From the NCBI GenBank assembly GCA_028281495.1, contig JANQJU010000039.1, positions 1 through 48,730 of the forward strand: a DNA stretch of 48,730 bases, in the 5' to 3' direction. The DNA comes from SAR324 cluster bacterium (GTDB taxonomy: Bacteria > SAR324 > NAC60-12). The notes beneath the pieces are model-generated. The model did no database searches and was not told the DNA's origin. It worked only from the letters and a program-made list of their open reading frames with translations. A program made the translations under genes and the position numbers. Below, piece after piece: positions 9,741 to 19,154 of this stretch. Position 1 is the first letter of the stretch, and each line of letters opens with the position of its first letter.

Positions 9741-11459
9741 ATGGGACAATTTGTACCGAATGGCAGTTATAAAGAAACTTCTCGTAGTATCAAGGTGGTT
9801 TTAACTGCTGAATGCAAAAAAATAGATAATTCTTGGCAAACAAGTTCTCTTGAACTAACAAATCTGAATCACGTTCATGTTGTAAATGCAAATGGTGTTT
9901 TAAAAGCCAACCCAGGTAATATCTCTCTATCTGGCTATATACCAGACGGCAGCTATAAGAAAACTTCTCGTAATATCAAAGTAGTTTTAAATGCTAGTTG
10001 CAAGAAAGTAGATGGTTCTTGGCAAATGTGCTCTCTTGAATTAACAAATCTAAATGATGCGTATGTTGTCAATGTGAATGGTGTTTTAAAAAGCTTAGAT
10101 GCCACTGAAATTCAATTATCCGAAGAAGAAATAGCGAATAGCATTTTGTTTGAAGACATGTCTTTTTGTTGTAAATCAGGTGGTGAGATTGACAAAATAT
10201 CTGAAACACCTGAATTCGGTGGCACTTTTACCGAGTCTTTCAAATTTTATCATCATCGAATGGGAAAATTTTTTAAGTCACTCAGCGAAGTAAATTTTGA
10301 AGATTTACAAGAGGTTCATCAGCAAAATGGAGATACAGTTTGGACGACAATGCTTTCAATTGAAGGTGAAAGGTACTTTTATTACATAAGCAAAGCTGAA
10401 AGTTTGTCTTTAATAAAGTTTGAAGAGTGCGGCGATGAAAAATCTATCCAAAAAATCGCGGATAAACATTCAATTCCTGTCCATCATACATATATTGAAT
10501 TTGATGGTAAAAAATATCATGTTTATTTAAATATCCCTTCTCATTTTGGTAGAGGTGATAAGCATGAATATATTGCGAATAGTTCTACTCTTGTTTTGGG
10601 TGGAAGTGCAGTGGCAGGTTTGATTATCAATGCTCTTACAAGGATTGGATTTAGCGGGTTCCAAAAAATGTTAGACTTTATTGGTAACAAGATAATTGCG
10701 CCCTTATTTCAAGCTGTACTTGGAATAATGAGAGCTGGCTTTAGATTCGTCAATGGGTTTGTCCGTTCTTTATATTTTGCAAGGCAAGGGGTTGCCGCTG
10801 CGCTCAGAGCTGGATTAAGAGGAGCAGGAAGAGCCTGGACGAGAGCGATGAGGTTAATTGAGAGGGGGGCTTTGACATTTAGGTATGCAGGAACTGTAAT
10901 AACTATTGTGCTATTCCTAGTTGTTGAGTTCATATTACACGAATGCTATCAAAACACTTATGTTTATAACCTAACAAATTATCAAGTTGAGATAAGTTTC
11001 CCTTATTTAGATTATGGAGAAGCCTATATTGAAGATAAAATTTTGCATCAGCGAGAGGACCATTCAGCAGGACTCGTAGATTTAGGTAGTTGGTATCATG
11101 CAACAGCCTATCGATATCAAAGTGACTCAAGTATTCATGGGGCAGGCTATGTATTAAAATTAATACTTAGAGATCCAAAAACAAAACAAGAGTTAAAAAC
11201 TTTTGCCGCTATGTTTGACATTCCGTTTGTTGGAGAAAATTCTCTTCATGCATTGGCAGAAGATCCTAAAGACTATAAGAGGTATTACAAAAAACACGAA
11301 GGTCTTCACAAAATAAAAGAATATAGAGCACGTGATTCAAAACATGAATTAATTGTTTCATATGACTTTCTTAAAGACCGTCATGTAAACCCTGAAAATG
11401 GTGAGAAACAGTACTTATATACATCTATGATAGTCATTAGAGACTTGGTCAAAGTTTAG
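9741..11459 (+). CDS. Cyanovirin-N-type lectin fused to hydrophobic helices
   Basis: A 572-residue protein with no N-terminal signal peptide; GGAG precedes the ATG. Residues 8-55 and 70-117 are near-identical repeats with the CVNH pattern GSYK.TSRNIKVVL.A.CKK.DGSWQ..SLELTN...NGVLK. Two such repeats make one cyanovirin-N fold, which binds mannose-rich glycans in known members. The usual first cysteine (TCR) is serine in both repeats, so the family disulfide is lost. Residues 140-270 are mixed alpha/beta. Residues 280-345 are glycine- and alanine-rich hydrophobic or amphipathic helices, 345-380 are arginine-rich, and 383-400 are a clear membrane segment. The last 170 residues are beta-rich. A lectin-guided pore-former is one reading; the function is not known. 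Confidence 0.78.
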   Translation: MGQFVPNGSYKETSRSIKVVLTAECKKIDNSWQTSSLELTNLNHVHVVNANGVLKANPGNISLSGYIPDGSYKKTSRNIKVVLNASCKKVDGSWQMCSLELTNLNDAYVVNVNGVLKSLDATEIQLSEEEIANSILFEDMSFCCKSGGEIDKISETPEFGGTFTESFKFYHHRMGKFFKSLSEVNFEDLQEVHQQNGDTVWTTMLSIEGERYFYYISKAESLSLIKFEECGDEKSIQKIADKHSIPVHHTYIEFDGKKYHVYLNIPSHFGRGDKHEYIANSSTLVLGGSAVAGLIINALTRIGFSGFQKMLDFIGNKIIAPLFQAVLGIMRAGFRFVNGFVRSLYFARQGVAAALRAGLRGAGRAWTRAMRLIERGALTFRYAGTVITIVLFLVVEFILHECYQNTYVYNLTNYQVEISFPYLDYGEAYIEDKILHQREDHSAGLVDLGSWYHATAYRYQSDSSIHGAGYVLKLILRDPKTKQELKTFAAMFDIPFVGENSLHALAEDPKDYKRYYKKHEGLHKIKEYRARDSKHELIVSYDFLKDRHVNPENGEKQYLYTSMIVIRDLVKV

Positions 11460-11475
11460 CTTTTTTCAAACTTTG
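11450..11475 (+). terminator. Inverted repeat at the stop codon of the lectin gene
   Basis: CAAAGTTT and AAACTTTG form an 8-bp perfect stem with a 10-base loop holding a run of six T. It overlaps the stop codon of the CVNH-fusion gene. There is no T-run after the stem, so it is a weak intrinsic terminator at best. It could also be an mRNA-stabilising hairpin. Confidence 0.3.
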
Positions 11476-11576
11476 CCATATTACTTTATATAAAAACTTT
11501 CTGTTAAGCTGAAGATCTAATTTGAGCAGTCACTTGAATAAATATTACGATAAAAATTTTATTAATGAGGTAGCTA

Positions 11577-12356
11577 ATGTCTGAATTTCCAACTCTGGTT
11601 TTGGCTCATCGTTCTAACACAATCAGGTGGCTCGATTATGCAATCGAGTATAAAGCCAATGCAATCGAAACGGATATTTACTTAGGTAACAGAGGGCAAG
11701 TCTGGGCTTCTCATGATCCGGTTGCCCCGGGAACTAAAATCGAAGAATTCATAGAACATGCCTCACAAAGATTGAACGAAAGCGAACAAATTGTTTTATG
11801 GATATTGGACTTAAAACCTTCAATGACCCCTGAAAAAGTGGGGGAACTGCGGTCTCTGGTCAATGAAAACTTTCCTCAAAATGTTTGGAAGTTTTACTGC
11901 ACCTCTCATTCAATCACCGGGCAAATTGAACCTCATTTGAGTCAGTTTGGAAATTTCGAAGGGGTCAATTATGATGCGGATCAGCGATGGGGAGGACCAA
12001 ACACCACAATAGAGGAGGCTTGGGAATGGAAAGAAAAGCACCAAGTTAAGAACTTCATCTATTCGGCCGGCCTTTTCGCGGCGGGAATTGGAGACCGATA
12101 CTTGAAACGGTTGGAAGAAGCAAAAAAATTTCGTCAGTCTCAACTAGAATTCGGTATCTACACTTGGACCTTCGAGAACCTATCCTCCTCAATTGAGATG
12201 CTGCAAACTTATGAGCTGAATGGAATCATGGGGAATATGAATACAGCTTTTGGTAATCTTCCCAAGGAAATCAATACGGGCAATGTCAAAGGACGACGAA
12301 TGGCTACAAGATCTGATGGTGTTGATGCCTTTCGTTTCACAATAAAAGGCAGTTAG
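11577..12356 (+). CDS. SMaseD/phospholipase D-like phosphodiesterase
   Basis: A 259-residue TIM-barrel phosphodiesterase of the GDPD/PLC-like superfamily. GAGG precedes the ATG. All catalytic positions of sicariid-spider sphingomyelinase D are visible: H11 (LAHR), E31 and D33 (IETDI), H46 (ASHD), D78 and K80 (LDLK), and the tryptophan of IYTWTFE. The first four sit one residue before the toxin's H12, E32, D34 and H47. The end (MATRSDGVDAF) resembles the SMD-tail motif ATxxDNPW, which separates SMaseD-type enzymes from ordinary GDPDs. Known relatives cleave choline phospholipids, releasing the head group and forming cyclic phosphate products. No signal peptide is seen. It is 117 nt behind the lectin fusion gene and convergent with the second hybrid kinase. 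A plain glycerophosphodiesterase is the alternative. Confidence 0.8.
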   Translation: MSEFPTLVLAHRSNTIRWLDYAIEYKANAIETDIYLGNRGQVWASHDPVAPGTKIEEFIEHASQRLNESEQIVLWILDLKPSMTPEKVGELRSLVNENFPQNVWKFYCTSHSITGQIEPHLSQFGNFEGVNYDADQRWGGPNTTIEEAWEWKEKHQVKNFIYSAGLFAAGIGDRYLKRLEEAKKFRQSQLEFGIYTWTFENLSSSIEMLQTYELNGIMGNMNTAFGNLPKEINTGNVKGRRMATRSDGVDAFRFTIKGS

Positions 12357-12415
12357 TTGAATCATCGTGACAGAGTTGTCAGCCATTTGCTGAATCGAAA
12401 CATTGGAGGAAAACA

Positions 12416-15400
12416 TCAACTCAATCTTCGAAATTGTTGAATTAGGCCCTCTAAATCGGAACGATAGTTTTTGGTAAGAGGGCATTGTTCGAGCGCGAAA
12501 TAAGCCGTGCGTAAGACATCCCTCCATCGAGGGTATTTGGGAAGGCTGTTCAGGCTAAGGTATTTGTCTAAAGTTCGGGTACGATAAGTGCCATAATCTT
12601 CATAGACATTCCATATTCCTGATGCCTCTGCTAAGTCGATTTTTGTTTTTTGGGTACTTTCTTCCCAATAGCGCAAAGTCGCGTTGAGGATCTTTACCAA
12701 CAGCAGACGACGTTTCTCGTCTTTAGGTGTGTCGTGCAACACAAAATCCCCCATTTCGTCTAAACTAGCATCGATTTCTCTCAGTTCTCCCATCACTTGG
12801 GGACCACCCACTTTCAGCAGATTGAGGGTTTCGCTCACCGCGCCGGCCAAACCCGGAGGGGGAACAGGTACCGACGATGGGGAAACCGCACCGGCGGTTT
12901 GGGAGGTGGTGGGTTTCAAAAACAAGGTGATGATGGTGTCTTCTTCCACAGCCATTGGCTCCACCCACGCTGGATATGGGCAAGGCTGGCCACCTTTGGT
13001 TAGCAGGGAGAGGGGGGTAGAAAACAGCCCTGAACTTTCTGAGTTTGGATGTTCGCGAAGCATGATGCGGAATTTTTCTTGTTCAACTAATGACAACAAA
13101 GGGGTGATGGGTTGATTGATCAAATCTCGATGATGAAACCCCAGTAACGATTCTGCTGTTTGATTGCAAAACAAGATTTTACGGTTGGATTGCACACACA
13201 AAATTCCATCTTCCGAAGAATCCAAAATTCGAGCGAGACGTCGTTGAGCGATGCGGTGTTCGGTTTCTTTTTGAATCCGCCGTGCAATTTCTTCTTTCAG
13301 TTGTTGGTTTTCTTTCAACCGCTCTACAGAAGCTTTGATTTCTAGCTGATTGTTGACTCGTGCCAACAACTCTTCCCGAGAAAAGGGTTTAGAGAGATAA
13401 TCATTCGCTCCTACCTCCAAAGCATGCACCATGTCTTCCACTCGATTGCGAGCTGTTAAGATGATCACGGGTATCTGGTAGTTGTCATAGTGCTTTCGGA
13501 TGTATTGACACACTTCATAACCGCTCATGCGAGGCATCATTAAGTCCAGAAGCACAATATCAGGCATCTGTTCCTGCACCAATTCAAGGCCTTCCTCGCC
13601 ATTCAGTGCTGTATGGACAACATATTGCTGCTGGCGGAGCTGTTGCGCAACAACTCGCATGTTGATGGGGTTGTCTTCAATCACCACGATAGTGGCTTTT
13701 CCTTCCTGAGAAAACGCTTCTTGCAAAGACGCCTCATTAGGCGAAGACGCCTCTGTTGGGGGGCGATTCAAATCCAAATGAGTCTTTGCAAGCAATGGGG
13801 TGAGGTTTTTCTGGAAACTGGAAAGAGTATTGGGGGTTGCAACGGGTAAGGAAAACGAAAAAGTGGAACCTTGGCCTGGTTGACTATCGACCTCCAAATG
13901 ACTGCCGTGCAGTTCCACCAACTTTTGTGTGATGGCCAAACCTAAACCCGTACCTCCATATTCTCTTGCTATGGATCCATCGGCTTGCTGAAAGGCTTCG
14001 AAAATCTGGGACATATTTTCCGGTTCAATGCCTAAACCGGTGTCCCGAATCGATATCCGTACCGTTTGGGACTCATGGGATGCCATGAGAACCACTTCGC
14101 CGCGATGTGTGAATTTCCAAGCATTGCTCACTAAATTGAATAATATCTGATGCAACCGATTTTCATCTGCATGCACCAAAGGAAAGGCTGTAGGAATTTG
14201 ATTGAGCAAAGCCACTTCTGGTTTGGGGGTCATGCCTTGGCACAAAGCCAATACTAGATTTCCTAAGTGGTGTAGATCCACGGATCGAGGTTGCAAACGC
14301 AATTCACGATGTCGGATTTTCGAAAAATCCAATAAATCATTAAGCAAAACGGAAAGGTGCTTGCCGCTATGTACAATGGTTTGTAAATCTCCCAGTTGAA
14401 TAGAGGAGAAAGTGTCTTGCCCCCCTTCTAGCAGTGCCTCCGCCAAACCGACCATACCGTACAACGGGGTGCGCAGTTCATGGGAGGTGTTGGCCAAAAA
14501 CTCATCTTTCAACCGGTCTGCTTCTTGAAGCGCTTGGCGAGATTGAGTTTCCAAAGCCAATGCTTTTTCTTGCTGGGCATACAGGCGAGCGTTGACAAGA
14601 GAGATGGCGGCTTGGGCTGACAAGTATTTTAAAATCGCTACCCGATTTTGGGTGAACACACCCGGAGCCAAATCGTTCTGAAGGTATAAAATCGCCACCA
14701 ACTTTCCTTGATGAAGAATCGGAGCACATAACACCGATTGAGGGTGGTACTTTTGCAAATAAGGATCTAACTGAAAACGAGGCTCTTGTGATGCGTCGTT
14801 GAGAACCAGATACGTTTTTGTGTGGATCACGTAGTTGATGATCTTCCACGGCAGTTCAGGAGTCGTTTCGGTTCCTTGAAACACCTCGATTTGCCATGAA
14901 TCCGATTCTGCAACGGGGGAGGTTTCCGAGACCGGCCCTAACAAACAGCCAATTTGTGCACCCGCGTTTTCGATCATGATGGCCATGGCTTTTCGCAGCA
15001 ACTTATCCAAAACGATCTCCTCAGAAAGCACTTGAAGGGCTTTAAACACACTTGTGACATCGATCGTTTGAATGTCGTGAGATAAGGTGGATTGAACCTC
15101 ACGGAACCATTGAGGAAATCGGTTTTCCAGCTTTTGTGTCAGAGCTTCTGCTCCCCATTTTTGGTAACCATAATAAGCTTCTTGAAAGTAATGATGGGCC
15201 ACTCGTTGTCGATTCAAAGACAGATAAAATGTTCCTGCCAATTCGCAGGCCATGGCTTCTTCATGGGGGTATTGTGCCTGCTGGGCAGCTTCAATAGCTA
15301 AATCGAAAAGCTCGCGAGCTTCATCAAAGCGTTCTTGAATTCGGGCAAGTTCAGCTTCCACCAACAAATAGCGATGCTTGCAATTAGCCGGGCCAATTTC

Positions 15401-18400
15401 CATCCACTGTTTCATACTGCTTTGATTCGAAACCACGTGTTCAATCAATTGGGCTGCCTCTTCGGGTTCCGATTTTGAGCATAAAGCCAGTTGAGTGAGC
15501 GAAAGATACATTTGAGCAATAGGTCGGTAGACCGTGCCGCTTAAAAACGGGTTTTGGAAGGTTTGCTCAAGATAGTTAAGCGCTTCCTCATGTTGTTCAA
15601 ACCAATAACACAAAGTCCCTTTATTGAGGGTGACTACAAACAAAGCGGTGAATTGCTTTGCGTCTTGGTGCAACGGCACCATTTTTTCTTCATCATAAGC
15701 CTCCCCCTTCAACTTCCACGGCATTGGTTCGCGATCTAACAAATTTTTAAACACTTGCCAGAGGATCTGATGGTTGACCAAAGCTTGTTCCTGTTTCAAT
15801 TCGTGAACCGTCTGTGTGGCTTCGGCCAGTTCCCGTTCCACGATGTTTAACGGAGGTGCTCCCACTAAATATTTCCAACTCACATGGCCAAACAAGCAGT
15901 TGACCATGCCGAAGTGATTTCCATACTCCATTCCCAGCCGATAAGCTTCTCGATATCCCGGAATCAAATCATGGAGCGACTCCTTCCAGTGCAATAAAAA
16001 TCCGGCACTGATTAAATAAACAGTCGGGTAATAGAAAAGCTCTTGCTTCTGATCAATCAGTTGAAGGCTCAGTTTTCCTAAGCGGTAGCTAAGTTCGATG
16101 TCCCCGGTCAATGGGTACAGATTCATAGCAAACGAGGTGTAAGCAGGAATCGATTCTCGTGCATAACCAAAGTTCAGGGCCAATTCGACTTGCTTGATCG
16201 AGATCAGTACCGCGAGTGGTGGAGACACCAAAAACGCCGATAAATACAACTTGTCCAATAACTGCATGGCAGCCAGTTGATGAGGATCGGTCATCGGTGG
16301 AAGGGTCAACAAATCGTCCAAAGATAATGATTTCAAGCGGGGGGTTATTTCCTGGAGTGCGTCCTGGATGAAGGAAGCCTCGGGTGCCTGAGGGAACTGG
16401 ATCCCTAACGATTTCAGGGCATCCAATCCTTCTTGCATGACATCGGCGAAGCGATTTTGTGCCATGTAAGCATTGAGGCGTTCTTGATGAGTATTGATGC
16501 AATCCAACAAAGTTTTGGCGTTTTCCAATAGGGCATTGGACCAAAGGCGCAGATCTTCATATTGACTGCACAAAACCGCCGTCGCGACTGCTTCCTCGTA
16601 AACGGCATGGGTTTGAGAATAGTGAGTGTGCCAAGGATTGGAACGTTGATGCAATTGGTTTAACGCAATTTTGACGTAGTCGTAAGCAACGGAATACGCA
16701 TTGGCTTTTTTGGCTCGTTGGGCAGCTTGTAAGTTCATATCGATCAGAGTTTTGCGTTCCGCATCTTGGGTGATTTCCGATATCCCTGCATTCAAATGAT
16801 TGATGATATCGAAGAGCCGAGTCACCTGGTCTTCTTCGGCCAATGACTCCAGTAAGACTTGACCAATGCGCCAATGTCGTTGCGGGCGTTGGATGGCTGG
16901 AAGGGTTTCGTAAGCAGATTGCTGAACGCGGTCGTGAACAAACCGATATTCGATTTTGAGATCCGATATGGCATTCACATCTTGGAATTCCACAAATTGA
17001 TATTGGTCGTTTAAGGGAGTGATGTGGCCCAATTGCAACGCTTCTTTTAATTCCTGGGCAATGTGGATCGGGGATCGTTTTTCCAATAAAGCCAACGTCT
17101 TGAGATCGAAGCGATTGCCAACGCAAGCGGCTAGTTGGAGAATGGATAGAGTGCTTGGTGAGAGCCGTTGCAGTTTCTCTCCCAGCATTTCCACCACATT
17201 TTCTGTGATTTGGCAGTCTCGAATTTGATCAATATCCCAACACCATTGGTTGGTTTGGGCATCGAAGCGGATCAACTGTTGGGTATGTAAGGATTTTAAA
17301 AACTCACGAATAAAAAACGGGTTGCCTTCTGTTTTGGTTTGAATCAAGGCCGCGAGTTGTTGGATGGAGGTACCGCTGACTGAAAAAGTGTCCTTCAACC
17401 AGGTGCCGATATGGGAATCGGTCAACGGCGATAAGGGGAGGGTTGACACCTGAGTTGTTCCTTCAAGAAGGGTTTTTAAGGTTTGTTGCCAAGGATGATT
17501 GAAGGGGGTTTCGTTGTCTCGATAACTGACAATCAGCAGCAAGGAGTGAGATTGTTTTCCGCTGAACAGCGCTTCGATGAGCTTCAGGGAGCCTGAATCT
17601 ACCCACTGAAGATCATCCAAAAACACAACCAATGGATGATCGGCTTGAGCAAACGTTTGGATGAATCGTTGGAACACCTGATGAAACCGTTGCTGATTTT
17701 CGAGATAGGGCAGTTTGGGAAGGGTGGGTTGAGCGCCAATGATCCACTCCATTTCAGGAATCACTTCTACAATGACCTGTCCCTGATCCTTCAAAGCATG
17801 CAACAGTTCTGACCGCCACTTTTGTAGAGCGGAAGCCCCTTCAGCCAACAGAGAATGAATTAAATTTTGGAAGGCTTCGATAAATCCAACATACGGGATG
17901 TTGCGTTTTAGTTGGTCGAATTTCCCAGAGATGAAATAGCCCCGTTGTAAGGTCAATGCTTGATAGATTTCTTGAACCAGCGAGGTTTTTCCAATTCCGG
18001 CTGGCCCAGTAATCAGACATAACTCAGACTCGCCTTGTGTGACCCGTTTTAAAGCACTCAATAAGGCATGGACTTCCTGAGTCCGACCATACAAGCGTTG
18101 GGGAAGTTGAAACTGATCTATGACTTCATAGCTTCCTAAAACAAACGGACGAATTGTGTGATTGGTTTGCCAATCCTCCCAGCAACGCATCAAATCTTGT
18201 TTCAATCCATGAATCGATTGATAGCGATCTTCGGCATCTTTAGCCAAAAGCTTCAAAACCAAATCAGAGAGTGGTTCGGGAATTTCAGGTTTGAGCGTTG
18301 AAAGTGGCTCGGGGGGCAAAGCGAGGTGAGCATGAATCAACTCCAATGTGTCTTGAGTGCGAAACGGAGGATGGCCTGCTAACAATTCGTAAAACGAGGC

Positions 18401-18988
18401 CCCAAGAGAGTAAAAATCGGAACGGTAATCGATCGCTCGATTCATTCGCCCTGTCTGTTCGGGGGAAATATACGCCAATGTTCCTTCGACCTGACTGAGT
18501 GGACGGAAACGCGGTTGCTCTTGAGACAACTCTGAGGCGCATCCAAAATCAGTGATCTTCAGTTGATTCGTGCTGGGGTTCCAAATGAAATGAGAGAGGT
18601 TGATATCTTTGTGTAAAATGGAGTGGCGATGCAGTTGATGAACGATATGGCCCATGAGTAAAGAGAGTTGGAAAAAATCGGATAGAGACAGTCCGTTTTT
18701 CTGACTAAATTGATCTAAAGACTCACCGCCAAAATCGTTCATCACAAGTCCATAATACCCCTCTTCTTGAATCATTGTTTCATTTTGAACGACTGAATCA
18801 CTGGGCAAAAGCTGAGCAATTTCGAATTCCCGCTGCATGAGACTGATTTGCTCGTTAGAAGGATAACTGGTTTTTAACAACTTGAGGATTACCGGTTGAT
18901 CGTCCAACAACCGCTTTCCTCGGCAGATTACAGAGTGTCGCCCCACATACTGCTGTTCCTTAATTTGGTATCCTGATAGTTTCTGCAT
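12416..18988 (-). CDS. Giant hybrid: Ser/Thr kinase, AAA-type ATPase, GAF, histidine kinase, receiver, PAS
   Basis: A 2190-residue paralogue of the 672-6815 hybrid. Order: kinase domain with HKD near 121, intact DFG near 147 and YISPEQTGR; ATPase with Walker A GPAGIGKTS near 329 and Walker B VVFLDDLQWVD near 456; TPR-like helices; GAF (about 1320-1460); histidine kinase with SHELRTPLYG near 1501, N-box near 1616 and GTGLGLAI; receiver with VLLDLMMPR near 1814; PAS (about 1912-2030: ILDSSEDGILCV..NRKILFCNQTAESLLGF); and the shared C-terminal module (about 2100-2190). The catalytic loop is HKDINLSH, with histidine where asparagine is usual. GGAG precedes the ATG. It probably integrates several inputs into one phosphorelay; its target is unknown. 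Confidence 0.93.
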   Translation of the reverse strand: MQKLSGYQIKEQQYVGRHSVICRGKRLLDDQPVILKLLKTSYPSNEQISLMQREFEIAQLLPSDSVVQNETMIQEEGYYGLVMNDFGGESLDQFSQKNGLSLSDFFQLSLLMGHIVHQLHRHSILHKDINLSHFIWNPSTNQLKITDFGCASELSQEQPRFRPLSQVEGTLAYISPEQTGRMNRAIDYRSDFYSLGASFYELLAGHPPFRTQDTLELIHAHLALPPEPLSTLKPEIPEPLSDLVLKLLAKDAEDRYQSIHGLKQDLMRCWEDWQTNHTIRPFVLGSYEVIDQFQLPQRLYGRTQEVHALLSALKRVTQGESELCLITGPAGIGKTSLVQEIYQALTLQRGYFISGKFDQLKRNIPYVGFIEAFQNLIHSLLAEGASALQKWRSELLHALKDQGQVIVEVIPEMEWIIGAQPTLPKLPYLENQQRFHQVFQRFIQTFAQADHPLVVFLDDLQWVDSGSLKLIEALFSGKQSHSLLLIVSYRDNETPFNHPWQQTLKTLLEGTTQVSTLPLSPLTDSHIGTWLKDTFSVSGTSIQQLAALIQTKTEGNPFFIREFLKSLHTQQLIRFDAQTNQWCWDIDQIRDCQITENVVEMLGEKLQRLSPSTLSILQLAACVGNRFDLKTLALLEKRSPIHIAQELKEALQLGHITPLNDQYQFVEFQDVNAISDLKIEYRFVHDRVQQSAYETLPAIQRPQRHWRIGQVLLESLAEEDQVTRLFDIINHLNAGISEITQDAERKTLIDMNLQAAQRAKKANAYSVAYDYVKIALNQLHQRSNPWHTHYSQTHAVYEEAVATAVLCSQYEDLRLWSNALLENAKTLLDCINTHQERLNAYMAQNRFADVMQEGLDALKSLGIQFPQAPEASFIQDALQEITPRLKSLSLDDLLTLPPMTDPHQLAAMQLLDKLYLSAFLVSPPLAVLISIKQVELALNFGYARESIPAYTSFAMNLYPLTGDIELSYRLGKLSLQLIDQKQELFYYPTVYLISAGFLLHWKESLHDLIPGYREAYRLGMEYGNHFGMVNCLFGHVSWKYLVGAPPLNIVERELAEATQTVHELKQEQALVNHQILWQVFKNLLDREPMPWKLKGEAYDEEKMVPLHQDAKQFTALFVVTLNKGTLCYWFEQHEEALNYLEQTFQNPFLSGTVYRPIAQMYLSLTQLALCSKSEPEEAAQLIEHVVSNQSSMKQWMEIGPANCKHRYLLVEAELARIQERFDEARELFDLAIEAAQQAQYPHEEAMACELAGTFYLSLNRQRVAHHYFQEAYYGYQKWGAEALTQKLENRFPQWFREVQSTLSHDIQTIDVTSVFKALQVLSEEIVLDKLLRKAMAIMIENAGAQIGCLLGPVSETSPVAESDSWQIEVFQGTETTPELPWKIINYVIHTKTYLVLNDASQEPRFQLDPYLQKYHPQSVLCAPILHQGKLVAILYLQNDLAPGVFTQNRVAILKYLSAQAAISLVNARLYAQQEKALALETQSRQALQEADRLKDEFLANTSHELRTPLYGMVGLAEALLEGGQDTFSSIQLGDLQTIVHSGKHLSVLLNDLLDFSKIRHRELRLQPRSVDLHHLGNLVLALCQGMTPKPEVALLNQIPTAFPLVHADENRLHQILFNLVSNAWKFTHRGEVVLMASHESQTVRISIRDTGLGIEPENMSQIFEAFQQADGSIAREYGGTGLGLAITQKLVELHGSHLEVDSQPGQGSTFSFSLPVATPNTLSSFQKNLTPLLAKTHLDLNRPPTEASSPNEASLQEAFSQEGKATIVVIEDNPINMRVVAQQLRQQQYVVHTALNGEEGLELVQEQMPDIVLLDLMMPRMSGYEVCQYIRKHYDNYQIPVIILTARNRVEDMVHALEVGANDYLSKPFSREELLARVNNQLEIKASVERLKENQQLKEEIARRIQKETEHRIAQRRLARILDSSEDGILCVQSNRKILFCNQTAESLLGFHHRDLINQPITPLLSLVEQEKFRIMLREHPNSESSGLFSTPLSLLTKGGQPCPYPAWVEPMAVEEDTIITLFLKPTTSQTAGAVSPSSVPVPPPGLAGAVSETLNLLKVGGPQVMGELREIDASLDEMGDFVLHDTPKDEKRRLLLVKILNATLRYWEESTQKTKIDLAEASGIWNVYEDYGTYRTRTLDKYLSLNSLPKYPRWRDVLRTAYFALEQCPLTKNYRSDLEGLIQQFRRLS

Positions 18989-19124
18989 TCATTCTCCAGC
19001 TAAGCAATACATTCTTGAAATTTATCGACTCATTCTAATTGTTAGATATCGAGTGTATTCACGCGTAGCCAAAAAATATAATACAAGATTGCAAGAGAGA
19101 GAAGTGAATAGAACAAAGAAAGGC

Positions 19125-19144
19125 AGGCTCCCGTTCAGAAGCCT
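19125..19144 (-). terminator. Possible intrinsic terminator after the 59-residue gene
   Basis: On the minus strand AGGCTTC and GGAGCCT form a 7-bp stem (one G-T pair) with a 6-base loop, 10 bases after the stop codon at 19155. GCCTTTCTTTG follows. The T-tract is interrupted, so strength is uncertain. If real, it separates the 614/59-residue operon from the hybrid kinase gene downstream. Confidence 0.4.
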
Positions 19145-19154
19145 GTGTCAAAAT

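Noticed and set aside
16089..16544. 151-codon frame within the 2190-residue gene
   Set aside because: Alternate-frame shadow of the TPR-like region; no motif.
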